From Gamsiella multidivaricata (lineage: Eukaryota > Mortierellomycota > Mortierellomycetes > Mortierellales > Mortierellaceae): DNA of 64,000 nucleotides. The DNA is taken from the NCBI RefSeq assembly GCF_025024155.1, contig NW_026251742.1:62001-126000 (forward strand). Direction: 5' to 3'. The translations under genes and the position numbers were made by a program. Positions 43,008 to 54,147 of the stretch are shown piece by piece (position 1 is the first letter of the stretch; each line of letters begins with the position of its first letter). The notes below the pieces were generated by a model. It saw nothing but the letters and a program-made list of their open reading frames with translations. It did not search any database and was not told where the DNA came from.

Positions 43008-46000
43008 TTACGAGCGCTCCTTGTCCTTGCCCTTGCCGTTATTATTTCCATGATGCAGCAATCGGTTAAAGAGCCCTCCTTTGTGATGCTCACTCTGTTG
43101 GTGCTGAGGAACGTTCGCGCCGTCGCTGGTGCGGCCGCCGTCGTTTCCGTGTCCCTGACTCTCATTGCCCGCATGCGCTCGATGATCGTCGGGATTCACA
43201 TTCGTAGCCGTGACCTCACTGGTACCGTCGTCATAATAAGTCGTCTTCATCCACACAACTTCCTCATCGGGCTTCGTCTGCGGAACCGGTCCCTTATAGC
43301 CCTCGGGCATGTTGTCCATGCGATCAGGCTTGGTCGCTGTGTTGCCCATGGTGGTTGGAGCAGCAGCAGTATCGCGTCCACCGTGCTGGTGGTGAGCAGC
43401 ATCAGCACCCAAGGCAGCACCAGTGGCACCAGCAGCAACAGGCTTGGCTGCGCTGTGCGTCGTCGCCGAAGGAGCATTCGTCATAGCACTGTTGTCGCCC
43501 ACGGGCCTAGCCGACGTTGACACTGGAGCATTCAGAGTGTTGTCCCTCGCGGCGTTGTAGCCAGTAGGGGAATTATCGCGCTCACCGTGGTGGCGGTGGG
43601 CAGCGTCAGCACCCAAGGCGGCACCAGTGGCACCAGCAGCGAGAGGCTTGGCTGCACTGTGCGTCGTCGTCGAAGGAGCATTCGTCGTAGTGTTGTCACC
43701 CATGGGCCTAGTTGGCAAAGGTGCATTCAGAGTGTTGTCCCTCGCGGTGTTGTAGCCAGTAGGGGAATTATCGCGTCCACCGTGGTGGCGGTGGGCAGCG
43801 TCAGCACCCAAGGCGGCACCAGTGGCACCAGCAGCGAAAGGCTTGGCTGCGCTGTGCGTCGTCGTCGAAGGAGCGGTCGCGTGCGCACTACGATAATTGG
43901 GAGCATCAGTACCCAAGATGGCACCAGTGCTACCAACACCCGCGATAGGCCTAGCAGTGTCGCGCACCGTTGTCGAAGGAGCATTCGTGGTGAGATTGTT
44001 GTCACCCACGGGCCTAGTCGACGTCGACAATGGAGCATTCGCAGTGTTGTCCCTCGCACCGTAGTTACCAGTAGGAGAGTTGTCGCGCGCACTGTGGTGG
44101 TGATGGAGAGGGTCAGCACCCAAGGCAGCACCGGTGGCACCAGCAGCAGCGAGAGGCTTGGCTGCGCTGTGCGTCGTCGCCGAAGGAGCATTCGTCGTAG
44201 TATTGTTGTCACCCATGGGTCTAGCCGACGTCGACAATGGTGCATTCACAGTGTTGTCCCTCGCGGCGTAGTTGCCAGTAGGAGAGTTGTCGCGCGCACC
44301 ATGGTGGTGGTGGTGGTGGGCAGCTTCAGCACCCAAGGCGACACCAGTGGCACCAGCAGCGAGAGGCTTGGCTGCGCTGTGCGTCGTCGTCGAAGGAGCA
44401 TTCGTCGTCGACGCAGGGTTCATCGTCGTAATCGTCGGAGTCGTGTATGTTGTAGTCGGCTTCGACGATGTAGCGCTCAAAGTGTTGGCCCTCGCGGTGT
44501 TATCCTCAGGATGAACAGAGTGAGTGCCCTTCGAGCCAATAAGTGGAGCAGACGTGCCGGTAGCAGTGGCACCAGCAGTGGCTGGCGCAGCGGACCTCTC
44601 ACCAAATGGACGGAGGGTCTTCGGGTCTGTCAGGCGCAAGTCCTTAGGATCCGCAGGTCCATATTCAGTTGGGAGATGCATCACTTCCTTGATCTTCTCC
44701 GTCAAAGGACGTTGCTGGGGCTCGGCAACAATAGGGAGTGTGCGGACACCAGTCAAGGGTTTGAGAGCCTTGGGGTCCGTGAACGCCAGCGTCTTCGACT
44801 CTGCTGGACCGCCGTGCATACCCAAAGTATCCATGATCTTCTCAGTCACAGGCCAGTGATCACCTGTCGATGTAGAGCTGGTGGTGGGCTGGGTAGAGTG
44901 ACGGTCGGACATGGCAGCAGCGGTACCAGCAGCAGCGGCACCTGTAGCAGCGGCACCTGCAGCACCCCTATGTCCCTGAGTCTTCGAGTCGGCTAAATGC
45001 AAATCCCTGGGATCCGCAGGTCCATACTCAGATGAGTCATGCATCGCTCTCTTAGTCTCCCCCGGCAAAGCGCGGTGCTGAGTATCCTCGGTAATGGGGA
45101 GCGTGCGGTTGCCAGTCAAAGGACGAAGACTGCTAGGATCCGTGAAAGCCAGATCCCTGGCGCCAGTTGCAGTAGTACCAGCGGTAGCAGGAGTAGTATT
45201 CATTGTCGATGGTGCATTAGTGGCATACTTGGACGTGTCGGCGGGGCCATGATGGCGATGAGCATCGACAGCAGCACCCAAACCAGCAGCGGTGCCAGCA
45301 GCGCCCAAACCGGCAGCAGTCGTGGGACCGATGCCACCAGTGTTGTCGTGATGGCGAGACTGAGGCTGGTTCTCAGGGCGAAGACTATAATCTGAACGCT
45401 CAGTGGGCCTGACCGAGGCCGTTTTGTCCTTATCTCCGAGGTAGGCATCGACACCAGCAGCGGTACCTGGAGCCGCAGCAGCTCTGGCAGTGGAGGGAGC
45501 AATGCCGCCAGTGTTGTCGTTTTGGCGGGACAGAGGTTGGTTCTCGGAGCGAGGGTTATACTCCGAGCGCTCAGTTGGCCTGGTCGAGGCTATGTTGTCG
45601 TATTGGCGGGACTGAGGTTGGTTCTCGGGGCGAAGACTGTAGTCCGAGCGCTCAGTGGGCCTGACCGAGGATGTGTTATTCTTATTTCTGAGGTAAGCGT
45701 CACCAGCAGCAGCGGTACCAGCAGCACCCAAAGCAGCAGCAGTCGTGGGACCGATGCCGCCAGCGTTGTCGTGATGGCGAGACAGAGGTTGGTTCTCGGA
45801 GCGAGGGTTATACTCTGAGCGTTCATCGGGCCTGAGCGAGGCCGTGTTGTCCTTATCCCCGAGATAGGCATCGACACCAGCAGCGGTACCTGGAGCCGCA
45901 GCAGCTCTGGCAGTGGAAGGGGCAATGCCGCCAGTGTTGTCGTATTGGCGGGACAGAGGCTGGTTCTCAGATTGGAGACTGTTGTCCGAGCGCTCACTGG

Positions 46001-48378
46001 GCCTGGCCGAACCCGTCGGGTTCTTGTTACCCAAATACGCAGCAACGCCGGCAGCAGTGCCCGCAGTATCCTTGTTCGTAGCGGGCTGATTAGCGGTAGA
46101 CGTGCCGCCCGACTGGGACTGAGAAGTGTTACCGCCCATGTACTTGGTGTTAAACACTGGCGCGGGGACCTCGGCACGAGCGTTCGTGGCTGGAGAATTG
46201 TCGACAGGCATAAAGACATGCTGCTTCAAATCTCCAGCACGGCTGGAATCCTTCACGGGCTCGGCAACCGTAACGGGCTGGTAAGGGGCCTTCTGTGCCT
46301 GTGCGGGCGCCAGGGGCACGGTTTGGGTAACAAAGCCTTCATGGGGAATCTCCCTCGATCCCAGGGAGGCAAGAGTAGCAGCAGCTCCAGCGGGTGCGAC
46401 CTTGGCGCCGATGTGGCGATCATGCTCCGGGAGGATGTGCTGATGATGCTGCTGATAATGGTGCACGTTTTCCTCAGGCTCATATTTCTTTTTGTGAAGG
46501 AATACCTCTGGCGGAGCCGAGGTCGTGGCAGCCGTCGAATTGCTCACTCTGGTCGGAACAGAGCTCTCGTCCAACGGACGGTGCGCCGCAGCATATTCTT
46601 GCTGCTGCTTCAAAACCTGGGCGCTCGTCAGTGCGTAGTTGTGAGTGTTGTCCTTGGGGACCCCGTGGTACGGCAGACCAATGGCTTCTTTGACGCGATC
46701 AGTCAAGGTCTTCTCTTCAACGCCAGGCTGTCCGTGATGAGTGGAGGCTTCAATGCGGGCAGCTACAGCACTAGCGCCGGCGGCGGCAGCTCCCGCAGTG
46801 GCAGCCGCGACCCTGGAGGCAGCTCCAGCGACCATGGAGGCAGCTCCCACAGTAGCAGTTGTGACCTTGGCCATGTTGCTCTCATGTGGCTGGGTTTCAA
46901 CCATGGAGGGCATGTTCGCGCTGGTTTGGACATAATCCTCGTTAGGTGGTCGAACCGACACTGGCTGCTCATGCTGATCCTTCAGAGTCTCGGCGCTCGT
47001 CAGTGCAGGGTTCTGAGTGCTGTCTCTGGGGACCTCATATCGCGGAGGGGTCTCATGGCGCGGGAGGTGCTCATGGCGCTGGGGGACCTCTTGGTGCGAG
47101 GAAACGTCTTGACGCTGAGGGGGCAGGTGAGGAACTTCATGGTGCTGGGGGGCGACAGGGTGCGGGGAGACATCAGGCTGGGACAGACCAAAGACATCCT
47201 TCATACGCTCAGTCATGGACTTCTTTTCAGTATCAGGCTGTTCGTGCCCAGTGGAAGTCTCATGGTGAGTAGCAGGGGCACCAGTGCCGGCAGTGGCAGT
47301 TCCTGTAGTGGGGCCCGCGAGCTTGGAGGCCGATTTGTCCTCTTGTGGGTAGGTGTTGGTTGTGGTTTGGATAGGGTTCTGCAGGTCTGACGGTGGCTGT
47401 GAGGAAATCAGGGTGCGCTTGACCTCAACCGTGGCAGTGGTGGGGCCGGTGGTGGTTGGGGCTGAGCCCGGCTGCCCTTGATGACGGTGGATCTCAAGAA
47501 TCGGAGCACCAAGACCTGTAGTCGCTGTACCAAGGGCAGCACCGGTACCCAAACGGCTGCGGATATCAGAAGGCGTAGAGCCCAGGGCGGTCTTGTTGGC
47601 ATCATAGTCATTCTATGATGTATATATAGCAAGCAAGCAAGCAAGCATAGCATTCAAAATAGAGTTTGTGCGTCAGTGCTTCTGGTCACACAAGGTTCAT
47701 TACAGCAAGATTGGCGCATACATTCAAAGACCAAAAATTCATGCATGAACTTACGTCGTGCAACGCTGAGCGAGAAGCGATTTTCTCAGGGAGACGCTCT
47801 TGAGAGCGCAGCGACAGGTTCCTATCCGGGGCCGCGTACTGGGATGTCTCGAGGTCGCGGTTAGGGATTTCGCTCCTGGGTTGGTTCGAGATCGGGAGGA
47901 TGCTCTGGTTGCCGTCATGATGATGACCATAGTCGGTATTTTCGTCATAGTCGCCCTCGTTGCGGTTGATCAGCCTCTTTGCGGCTGCGATCACATTGGT
48001 GCCAGCATTGGTTGCACCCGCGGCGGCGGCGGTGGCTCCTGCCTTGACAGTATCGGTGAGCGTGCTCCCGTGGGTGCCAGCGCCGGTGTACGCGCTGTTG
48101 CTCCAGCTCTCGGCCAGGTGCTCCTTGGCGGCCTCGATGTTGTGGCTGTCGTAGCGCGTGGGTGGTCCACCAACGGTGGGGCCAGCGACCTCGAAGGTGG
48201 AGCCGGTGGGGTTGGTGACGTTGCTGGCTCTCATGGCAGCCGCTGGTGGAGCGTTGTCGAGGACGGAGGACGTGGCATGGTAGTTGTTGTTGTTGTTGCC
48301 GGTGCTCTGGGGGATGTCAGAGATGCGGGGGCTCTTGAAGCCGCCGGGCATGTTGAGTTTACCGTCGTCGCGTTGCAT
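43008..48378 (-). CDS. Giant hydrophilic repeat protein, unknown function
   Basis: Two exons in phase: 47755-48378 and 43008-47612, 1,742 residues, with no signal peptide or membrane helix. It is rich in Ala, Thr, Gly, His, Asn and Asp. The N-terminus has AAAKRLINRNEGDYDENTDY. The middle has paired motifs (EYGPADPKDLRLTDPKTLRP, SLRPLTGNRTLPI) that recur three times. Two arrays follow: units around SENQPLSRQYDNTGGI, and about seven units of ~65 residues around TTTHSAAKPLAAGATGAALG plus HHHGARDNSPTG. The C-terminus has EEVVWMKTTYYDDGTSEVTA and ends GLFNRLLHHGNNNGKGKDK. The composition recalls dehydrin/LEA-like stress proteins, but this is only an analogy. Large reverse-strand frames here are shadows of the repeats. 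Confidence 0.8.
43380..44410. repeat. Coding tandem array of ~195-210 bp units
   Basis: About seven diverged units encoding the AAKPLAAGATGAALGAD block, each with a charged His-rich and an Asn/Pro-rich part. Some neighbouring units are nearly identical, indicating recent unequal exchange. Confidence 0.85.
45280..46080. repeat. Second coding tandem array
   Basis: Four to five diverged units encoding RPxERSDYSLRPENQPxSR and AAAxGTAAGVDAYLGDKD. Confidence 0.8.
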
Positions 48379-48436
48379 GTTTCGATGGCTGGGTCGGCAG
48401 ATATTACTGTGTAGACCGGAAAGAGTAGAAAAAAAG

Positions 48437-48438
48437 AT

Positions 48439-48477
<39 letters not shown>
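48437..48477. repeat. (GATA)n microsatellite
   Basis: About nine GATA units, 60 to 100 bases upstream of the repeat-protein ATG. Confidence 0.9.
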
Positions 48478-49116
48478 AGGAGATAGTGGCGGTTGGAGGT
48501 GGATATGTACAGATATTTACAGAAGGAGCCTTGAACGGTGTTGAACGGTGCAAAAAAAAGAAGACGAAGGAGGAGGGGGGTGGAAGAGAACAGAAGCGGT
48601 ACAGAGAAGAAGGAAAGAGAGAGAGAGCGCACGGGTGACGAAGCGGTTTATAACCGGACACCCCCACACCCCTCGGTCTCAAGGGTCCGTGGAGGGTGGA
48701 GGCGCGCAGAGTGCAGTCGCGGGAGCGGTGAGACAGCAGACGCGCTGTCTTGCAAAAGGGTTTTTTCCATTCGCTCATCAGCACGCATCATCACGGACAC
48801 GCACAGCCGGCCAGCCAGTCAGAGGCGCCGCTGGGCACGTACATGTGGGTGGGATACGTGGGGCGAAGGGCTCTGTCTGCTTTTGGCGGCAAGTCCTCCA
48901 TCCCTCCCTCTAGCAACACCCCCTCCCCGCTGCAGTGGCCAATGGGCAGCCAGGACACCCACCGCCTATTACATAGTCTATCACCACCATCGATCTTCAT
49001 GACGGCATTCCCTTGGGCTGCCTCGCGCTCGCATTGGCTAACTGGCACTACAGTGTCTCATTCGGGGCCTCCACATCATCGTTGCCACACCTTTTTTTTT
49101 AGTCTACAATCACATC

Positions 49117-49228
49117 CCTAACATCCCTGTCCATAGCACATCCCTTACATCCCTGTCCATAGCACATTCCTACATCTATCATCCTTAGAGTAAACCCTAC
49201 ATCCCTGTTCACAGCACATCCATACATC
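49117..49228. repeat. Imperfect ~28-bp tandem repeat
   Basis: Three to four copies of ACATCCCTGTCCATAGCACA with small changes. Confidence 0.75.
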
Positions 49229-49525
49229 TCATCTCTCTACAATGGACAACTGACGATTTCAGATTCGCAAAGACACATATAGAACTGTATTTGACGAAAT
49301 GACGCATTATAATGAAAATAGTATGTTACAGTGAATAGAAAAGCAAATGAAAAACTACAGTGGCAAAAGGGAAAACGAGCTAGGTCATTAAGAAATAATA
49401 GAAAAAAGTGTGCAACACAGATGTTGCCAACGTGCCATGTGTGTTTCCCTAGTAATGTCGATAAAGCGGTGAAAAAACATGAACTTGCGAGAAAAAGAAT
49501 ACCAAAGGAAAAAAAAAAAAAAAAA

Positions 49526-51170
49526 CTACTTTTTTGAAAAAGCAGCCAATCCTTTGATGCCGTCATTGTCTAGCGTCAATCGACTCGACAACAACGCCTT
49601 CACCAAAAGACCGCGGGCCACATCTCTGCGACCCTGCCGGAATTCTGTCACAATCTCCTGGATCACCAACGGGTGTAGACTGCTAATGTTGTCCTTGATG
49701 GTTCTCGAATGGGGAGCTGGCGGCCGTGGTAGGGGCCCTGTCCTATCATTAGACTGACGACTCAAGGAGAGCTGTCGGATAAAAGATAGGGCCGCCTGCT
49801 GCAGCTGCAGCTCCTGCGGATGACTCGATCGCGCTCCAGTCGAGGTCAAGAAAAGAGTCGAAAAGTTCAGCATCAGCTGCGGCAGGATGGTGGTCAGAAG
49901 AACCATCATCAAGGCCGTGGTGGCCAGCTGCCGAGCCGGTGGTCGCGTCGTCAGAAAAGAGACTGCTGCAGAGGAGGAGAGCGTCAAGGTCATGTTGCGA
50001 CTGTTGTAGCAATATGGCCGACAGCTGGTCTCCATCCAGTTCTGAGCTGCACTCGGATCCGACGAACGGGCTTCCCTGTTCTGATCCCTCTTGCTCATCA
50101 AGGTCTTCATCGTCATCGAATAGACTCGTCGGTGTTTGTTGGGCATTGGAGCCGTGGAGGTTGTGGTGTAAAGGTTTCTCTTGGGTGGAGCCAGCTTCTG
50201 CTGCGGAGAGTTGGTCAAGGCGTCCGTCTTACGGGATCTCTTGTCCTTCTTTGCCAGTACTGCAGACTATCAATAAAACAATCAAGCGAGAGAAAGGTTA
50301 GGACCACAAAAAGTCGATGGATGGATGGATACGAGACCATTGTGGATGTGGTGGAGCACCATGTTGTACCTGGCAAAAGCCGACTCCGGGTTGGTTGTGC
50401 TTTAAGGACTGGGATAGCAGTTGTTGCATCTGTGCGAACTGTGCGGTGAGGGTCTCGAGTCGTTGAGAGAGGGCGAGGTTGTCGCTCTCGACGGTCTTGA
50501 GTCGCTTCAGCAGCTGGGTGTTCTCTTGCTGGAGGTGCTCGTTCGAGGTCTCGATCTCTTCGACGTACTTTCTCTTCTTGTCCCTGGACTCCTGAGCGGC
50601 GGCGCGGTTCCGCAACACGCGCTCACGGGCCTTGGTCTCCTTGTCAGCAGGATCCGTGGATCTCTTCCGGTGGGTGGTGCTTGAGGAAGAGACGGCCTTG
50701 CTCTTGCCTTTGGGCTTGGCAGGGGTCTCTGAGGATGGGCCTGGGCTGGGGCTGAGCAGGGGCGACTCAAGCTTGAGAGCCATGGGACTGATGGAGGGTG
50801 AGCCGGTCCAAGAGGAAGTAGAGGTGGCGGCCAGAGCGATCACACTAGGGTCGGAGAGGAGATCGGTGGCATTGGCGGCACAGTTCTGGTGGAGGGTCGG
50901 GGTGGTTGCATCCAGAAGTTTAGTCAGCATGTCAATGTGCATGGCTTCCGTTGAGGATGAAGAGAATGCCGAGTGGGCGAGGATGGCGGTTGCGGTTGCT
51001 GTCGACGGTGAGGAGGAGGAGGAGGAGGGGGAGGGGGTGGCTGCAGAGGGGGTTGTCGCGGATGCCTCGCTGTCCAGGTCTGCGGTGGACACTTCGCTGT
51101 CAAAGGGAGCGCCAGCTGAAGAGGCATGGGCCATCATGTCTGGCAAGGAGAGAAGCGTTGTCGATAACAT
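49526..51170 (-). CDS. HAC1: HAC1/XBP1-type bZIP factor with IRE1-type intron
   Basis: Exon 1 (50370-51170, 267 residues) has a disordered Ser/Thr N-terminus and a bZIP at about residues 165-245. Its basic region, KARERVLRNRAAAQESRDKK, matches the NRAAAQ signature of fungal Hac1/HacA and XBP1, and a leucine zipper follows (LQQENTQLLKRLKTVESDNL). A spliceosomal intron with a CTAAC branch site (50267-50369) joins exon 2 at 50266. Unspliced, frame 1 runs to 49526 (513 residues in all) and includes a hydrophobic stretch (ALMMVLLTTILPQLMLNFST). If the 59 nt 50204-50262 are removed, frame 2 runs to 49749 (419 residues) and has an acidic domain (LFDDDEDLDEQEG, ELFDSFLDLDWSAIE). By family knowledge, IRE1 removes such an intron under ER stress and the product activates the unfolded-protein response. 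Confidence 0.88.
50204..50262 (-). other. Predicted IRE1-excised (non-spliceosomal) intron
   Basis: Both borders fit CNG|CNG: CTG|CAG at 50263/50262 and CCG|CAG at 50204/50203. Once the ordinary intron is gone, the 5' site sits in a 7-base loop CTGCAGT between the arms TTTTGCCAGT (nine bases from exon 1) and ACTGGCAAAG, ten consecutive pairs with one G-U. The 3' loop CCGCAGC has a weaker stem (TCT/AGA, then CCA/TGG). The length is 59, not a multiple of 3, so excision changes the frame. No GT-AG borders are present. Confidence 0.8.
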
Positions 51171-51259
51171 GACGGCCCGGACAGAGATACGAATTCAAAG
51201 AGGGGTTTATATACAGAGGAGGGAGAGGGGGTATGCAAGGCGACGAGGGCGAGGTGCGA

Positions 51260-51265
51260 TACGTG
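51260..51265. promoter_or_regulatory. UPRE-like TACGTG element
   Basis: TACGTG (the core of yeast UPRE-2) lies about 90 bases upstream of the bZIP ATG. A second ACGTGG sits at 51433-51438. Autoregulation of HAC1/XBP1 through such sites is known elsewhere; here it is inference and short motifs occur by chance. Confidence 0.3.
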
Positions 51266-52254
51266 TCAAGAAGAGAGGAGGCGAAGAGGAGGAGGAGTGT
51301 AGTCGTGGCAAGCGAAGAGAGGTGAAGGGAATAAAAAAAAAAAAAAAGGGAAGGAAAGGGCGGGGTGCTGGTTCTTTTATGGGTAGCCCATTAAGGGGCA
51401 GACACCCAGACCAGCAGCCGCAACATGCTGCAACGTGGCCAATTTGCTGCCAGTCGGCGCTAGATTATTTCCTATTTCCCTATTTTCAGGAAGCGCTCCG
51501 AAGCACACAGAAGCACTGCGGAACACACACCTCTTTCTTGCCAAGAGTCGCCCATCCCTAAAAACCTTATTTTCCTAGAAGCACACAGCACACCGCACAC
51601 AGCCCACTCCCCAACATCACTCTACCTCAACCGCCAATAGTCCATACAGCTGCCGTGCATGAACATGTCACTGCCACAGCCAAACTGGTACCATCCCCGG
51701 GTGCCCTACCCTAATGGGCCACATCTCTGCCCCCCTCGTCTTCTGCTTAATCTGCTTCGCCTGCAATCAAATAACCTACATACATATTGTGCTGACATCA
51801 TTTGCCCACAGCCGCCGCTGCTCCCCCCCCTCCCTCGCTCTCGCCCCCTGTACCACCCAACTACGTGGTCGAGTGCGGACCATCCCCTTCAAGAAAACCC
51901 CTAATAAACAGGCTCTGTATTTTGGGAACATTCCATGCTATCCTTGGGATTCGTTACACTACATAGTCTACATTTAGTATGAAAAAGAGCGATCATTCTG
52001 GGCTGAAGCATTTCATAGAATTAAACACACACACACACACACTTACACACACACTTACACACACACAAAACAAGGAACATTCGCATCGCACATCGCATAC
52101 AAAAGAAAAAAACAAGCCTCAAACAAACACACCACAGAGCAAAATAGTTTTAATGGTATACATTATATTCCAATGCAAAATGCTATGTCTGATGGGCGTT
52201 TCGAATGGTCAATATAGGAGGGGAGGGAGATAGGAGGTTCAATTAGATTAGGTT

Positions 52255-52298
52255 CTAAAATAAAATAAAATAAAATAAAATAAAATAAAATAAAATAA
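52255..52298. repeat. (AAAAT)n microsatellite
   Basis: About nine AAAAT units in the 3' flank of the GPI-protein gene. Confidence 0.9.
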
Positions 52299-52416
52299 AA
52301 AAAGATGCAAGCGTCTGCTTTCCTTGCCACAGGAGACAAGGGGAGATAAGGAGCGAAGGAAAAGGAATGGGCTCCGCCAGCCAGGCCAGAGAGAGAGAGA
52401 GAGAGAACTCTTTTGC

Positions 52417-53013
52417 TTAGAACGCCATCGCAAGGACCGCGCCTGCGCCGGCCACTGCCAATGCAACCGACTTGCCCACGGAGACCAAAGTAGTCGCACC
52501 ATTCGGATGACCGGCCGTACTGCTACTACCACCGTTGCTCCCATTCACACCCGCAGTCGCAACACTACTACCACCACTACCACCAGCGCCACCAGCAGTC
52601 GTCCCCGCAGCGACCGATCCTCCGGGAGCCGTGACATTGAACCGCCCCGAATACGCGTTGTTCGGCTGGAGAAGCAGCTGCAGCGCATACACACCGGGCT
52701 TCGTATCCGCAGGCACCGTCCAGACCAAGTTCCCGACAGACTTTGTACAATCGATCGTACCAACCTTCTTCACATAGAACGCGTTGTTAATATTGTTCGA
52801 GTCCATAAAGTCGACCTCGGTCGCGTTCGGCGTCGCAGACGTCAGCGTCGACGGCGTCGTGCAGGCCATCGTCCAGGAAAACGTCTGGGTCGATCCCGCA
52901 ACGTACGTGATACCATCACCCACGGGCTGCGTGAACGAGATATGGTTGAGGGGCGCTTGCGCAGAGACGGCAGCAACGGCAATCGCACCCAGGGCAATAA
53001 GCGACTTGATCAT
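52417..53013 (-). CDS. GPI-anchored cell-wall protein, KRE9/KNH1-like
   Basis: An intronless protein of 198 residues. A signal peptide (MIKSLIALGAIAVAAVSAQA) is followed by a beta-sandwich-like domain (ITYVAGSTQTFSWTMACTTP, YVKKVGTIDCTKSVGNLVWT, KPGVYALQLLLQPNNAYSGR) of the type found in the KRE9/KNH1 or Ser-Thr-rich GPI-anchored families. A Gly/Ser/Thr/Ala-rich spacer (about 130-175) leads to a hydrophobic C-terminus (SVALAVAGAGAVLAMAF), as in GPI anchor signals. It should be a wall or plasma-membrane surface protein; an enzyme activity is not expected. A (GT)n tract lies directly upstream of the ATG (53018-53040). Confidence 0.82.
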   Translation of the reverse strand: MIKSLIALGAIAVAAVSAQAPLNHISFTQPVGDGITYVAGSTQTFSWTMACTTPSTLTSATPNATEVDFMDSNNINNAFYVKKVGTIDCTKSVGNLVWTVPADTKPGVYALQLLLQPNNAYSGRFNVTAPGGSVAAGTTAGGAGGSGGSSVATAGVNGSNGGSSSTAGHPNGATTLVSVGKSVALAVAGAGAVLAMAF

Positions 53014-53946
53014 CTTTGTGTGTGTGTGTGTGTGTGTGTAAGTGTGTGGCTATGTAAAGAGGGAGTGCGTGGTGGAAGCCAGGATAAGCAAAGGCAGGTG
53101 AAGAAAAGTCCTTTTTTTGTATTTTCGCAATGAGGAAGAATGAAGAATGAAAAAGAAGAGAGAAAGCGAAAAGATAAAGAAGGACGAAAGAACGCGACTT
53201 GAAGAAGCCCTTATGAAGCTATGGCTCCCATCGTGTCCGTACCGTACCCAGATATAGGCCACCGTCATTATGGGGCAAAGAAATATTAGTACGGGGCCAT
53301 GTCCTGCACAAGGAGAAGCCCGATTACTTTAAAAAAAAAGAGGGAGGGGGGGGGGGGGGGAAGGAAAGGAGGCGATATAAATTATCGTCTCCTGGGGCCG
53401 CCAATTCTTTTGATCTGTATAACCAAGCTCAAGGAGATACAAGGACTCTATACCAAAGGGTCGGGCTGCCTATCATGCTACTACTGCATGAGCATGCCTG
53501 CAAGGAGAACCAGAGACACCACCCATCATGAGAAAATAACTAATGCGCTCGAGGACGAGGCTAGCGCTTTTGCAATGACTGATGAACATGAGCCGCCTTG
53601 AAAATGGCAATGCGGACCCCCTCTGGATGGTACAGAGTCCAGCAACCCCTTGGGCATTGGATTCCGGCAAGAAGTCCCAAGATATCACGGAGGTGCTGTT
53701 GCACGCAGAAGGTGGGGTAGTGAAGGGGGAGAGGAGAGGAGAAGCATGGTCTTTTGCAAGTACTCCGCGGTCGCAGCCGCCAACTCCTTTTCACGATGAC
53801 TCTACCGAACGTGTTATCCTGACTCTTTTTTTGGCCTAACAGGTCCAATGGTCCTTGTTATACTATAACCAGATGACACGCCTTGTTTTTTTTTTTTATT
53901 ATTATTATGTAACAAACAAAGTAACTGGATCTTGCTACCCATGCTT
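53014..53946. other. Spacer between minus-strand genes
   Basis: Promoter of the GPI-protein gene (GT repeat, then a GA-rich strand) plus a poly(G) run at 53347-53360. ORFs at 53473-53848 on both strands show no family features. No gene is called. Confidence 0.45.
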
Positions 53947-54114
53947 CTACGACGACGCAGGCTTGGGCGCCACGGGCTTGTTGCAGTCTTCCGGCAGAGG
54001 CGAATTTGGATCGATCGGATCCAACACAACAGTACCGACCTTGAAATACTTTGGATGGTTCCTGTAGAAATTGGCCCACCCTTCAATTTCCTAGAGTGGG
54101 TTCCCCCGCAGACC

Positions 54115-54147
<33 letters not shown>

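Larger units (their letters stand above)
48379..49525. other. Upstream region of the repeat-protein gene
   Basis: A (GATA)n tract at about 48437-48477 lies in the probable leader. An imperfect tandem of TACATCCCTGTCCATAGCAC units lies at 49117-49228. No gene is seen. Confidence 0.5.
51171..52416. other. Promoter region of the bZIP gene and downstream spacer
   Basis: GC-rich leader to about 51450, then a spacer with CA-rich (52026-52070) and TAAAA-rich (52255-52298) simple repeats. No gene is seen. Confidence 0.5.

Noticed and set aside
43587..47390. Plus-strand frames of up to 481 codons
   Set aside because: They are antisense shadows of the repetitive minus-strand gene; repeats keep several frames open together.
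50259..50266. Ordinary 3' splice site at CTGCAG|TAC for the bZIP intron
   Set aside because: It would put exon 2 in a frame that stops after about 14 codons and would remove the CTGCAGT loop; GATAG|TCTGCAG keeps the long frame and completes the hairpin.
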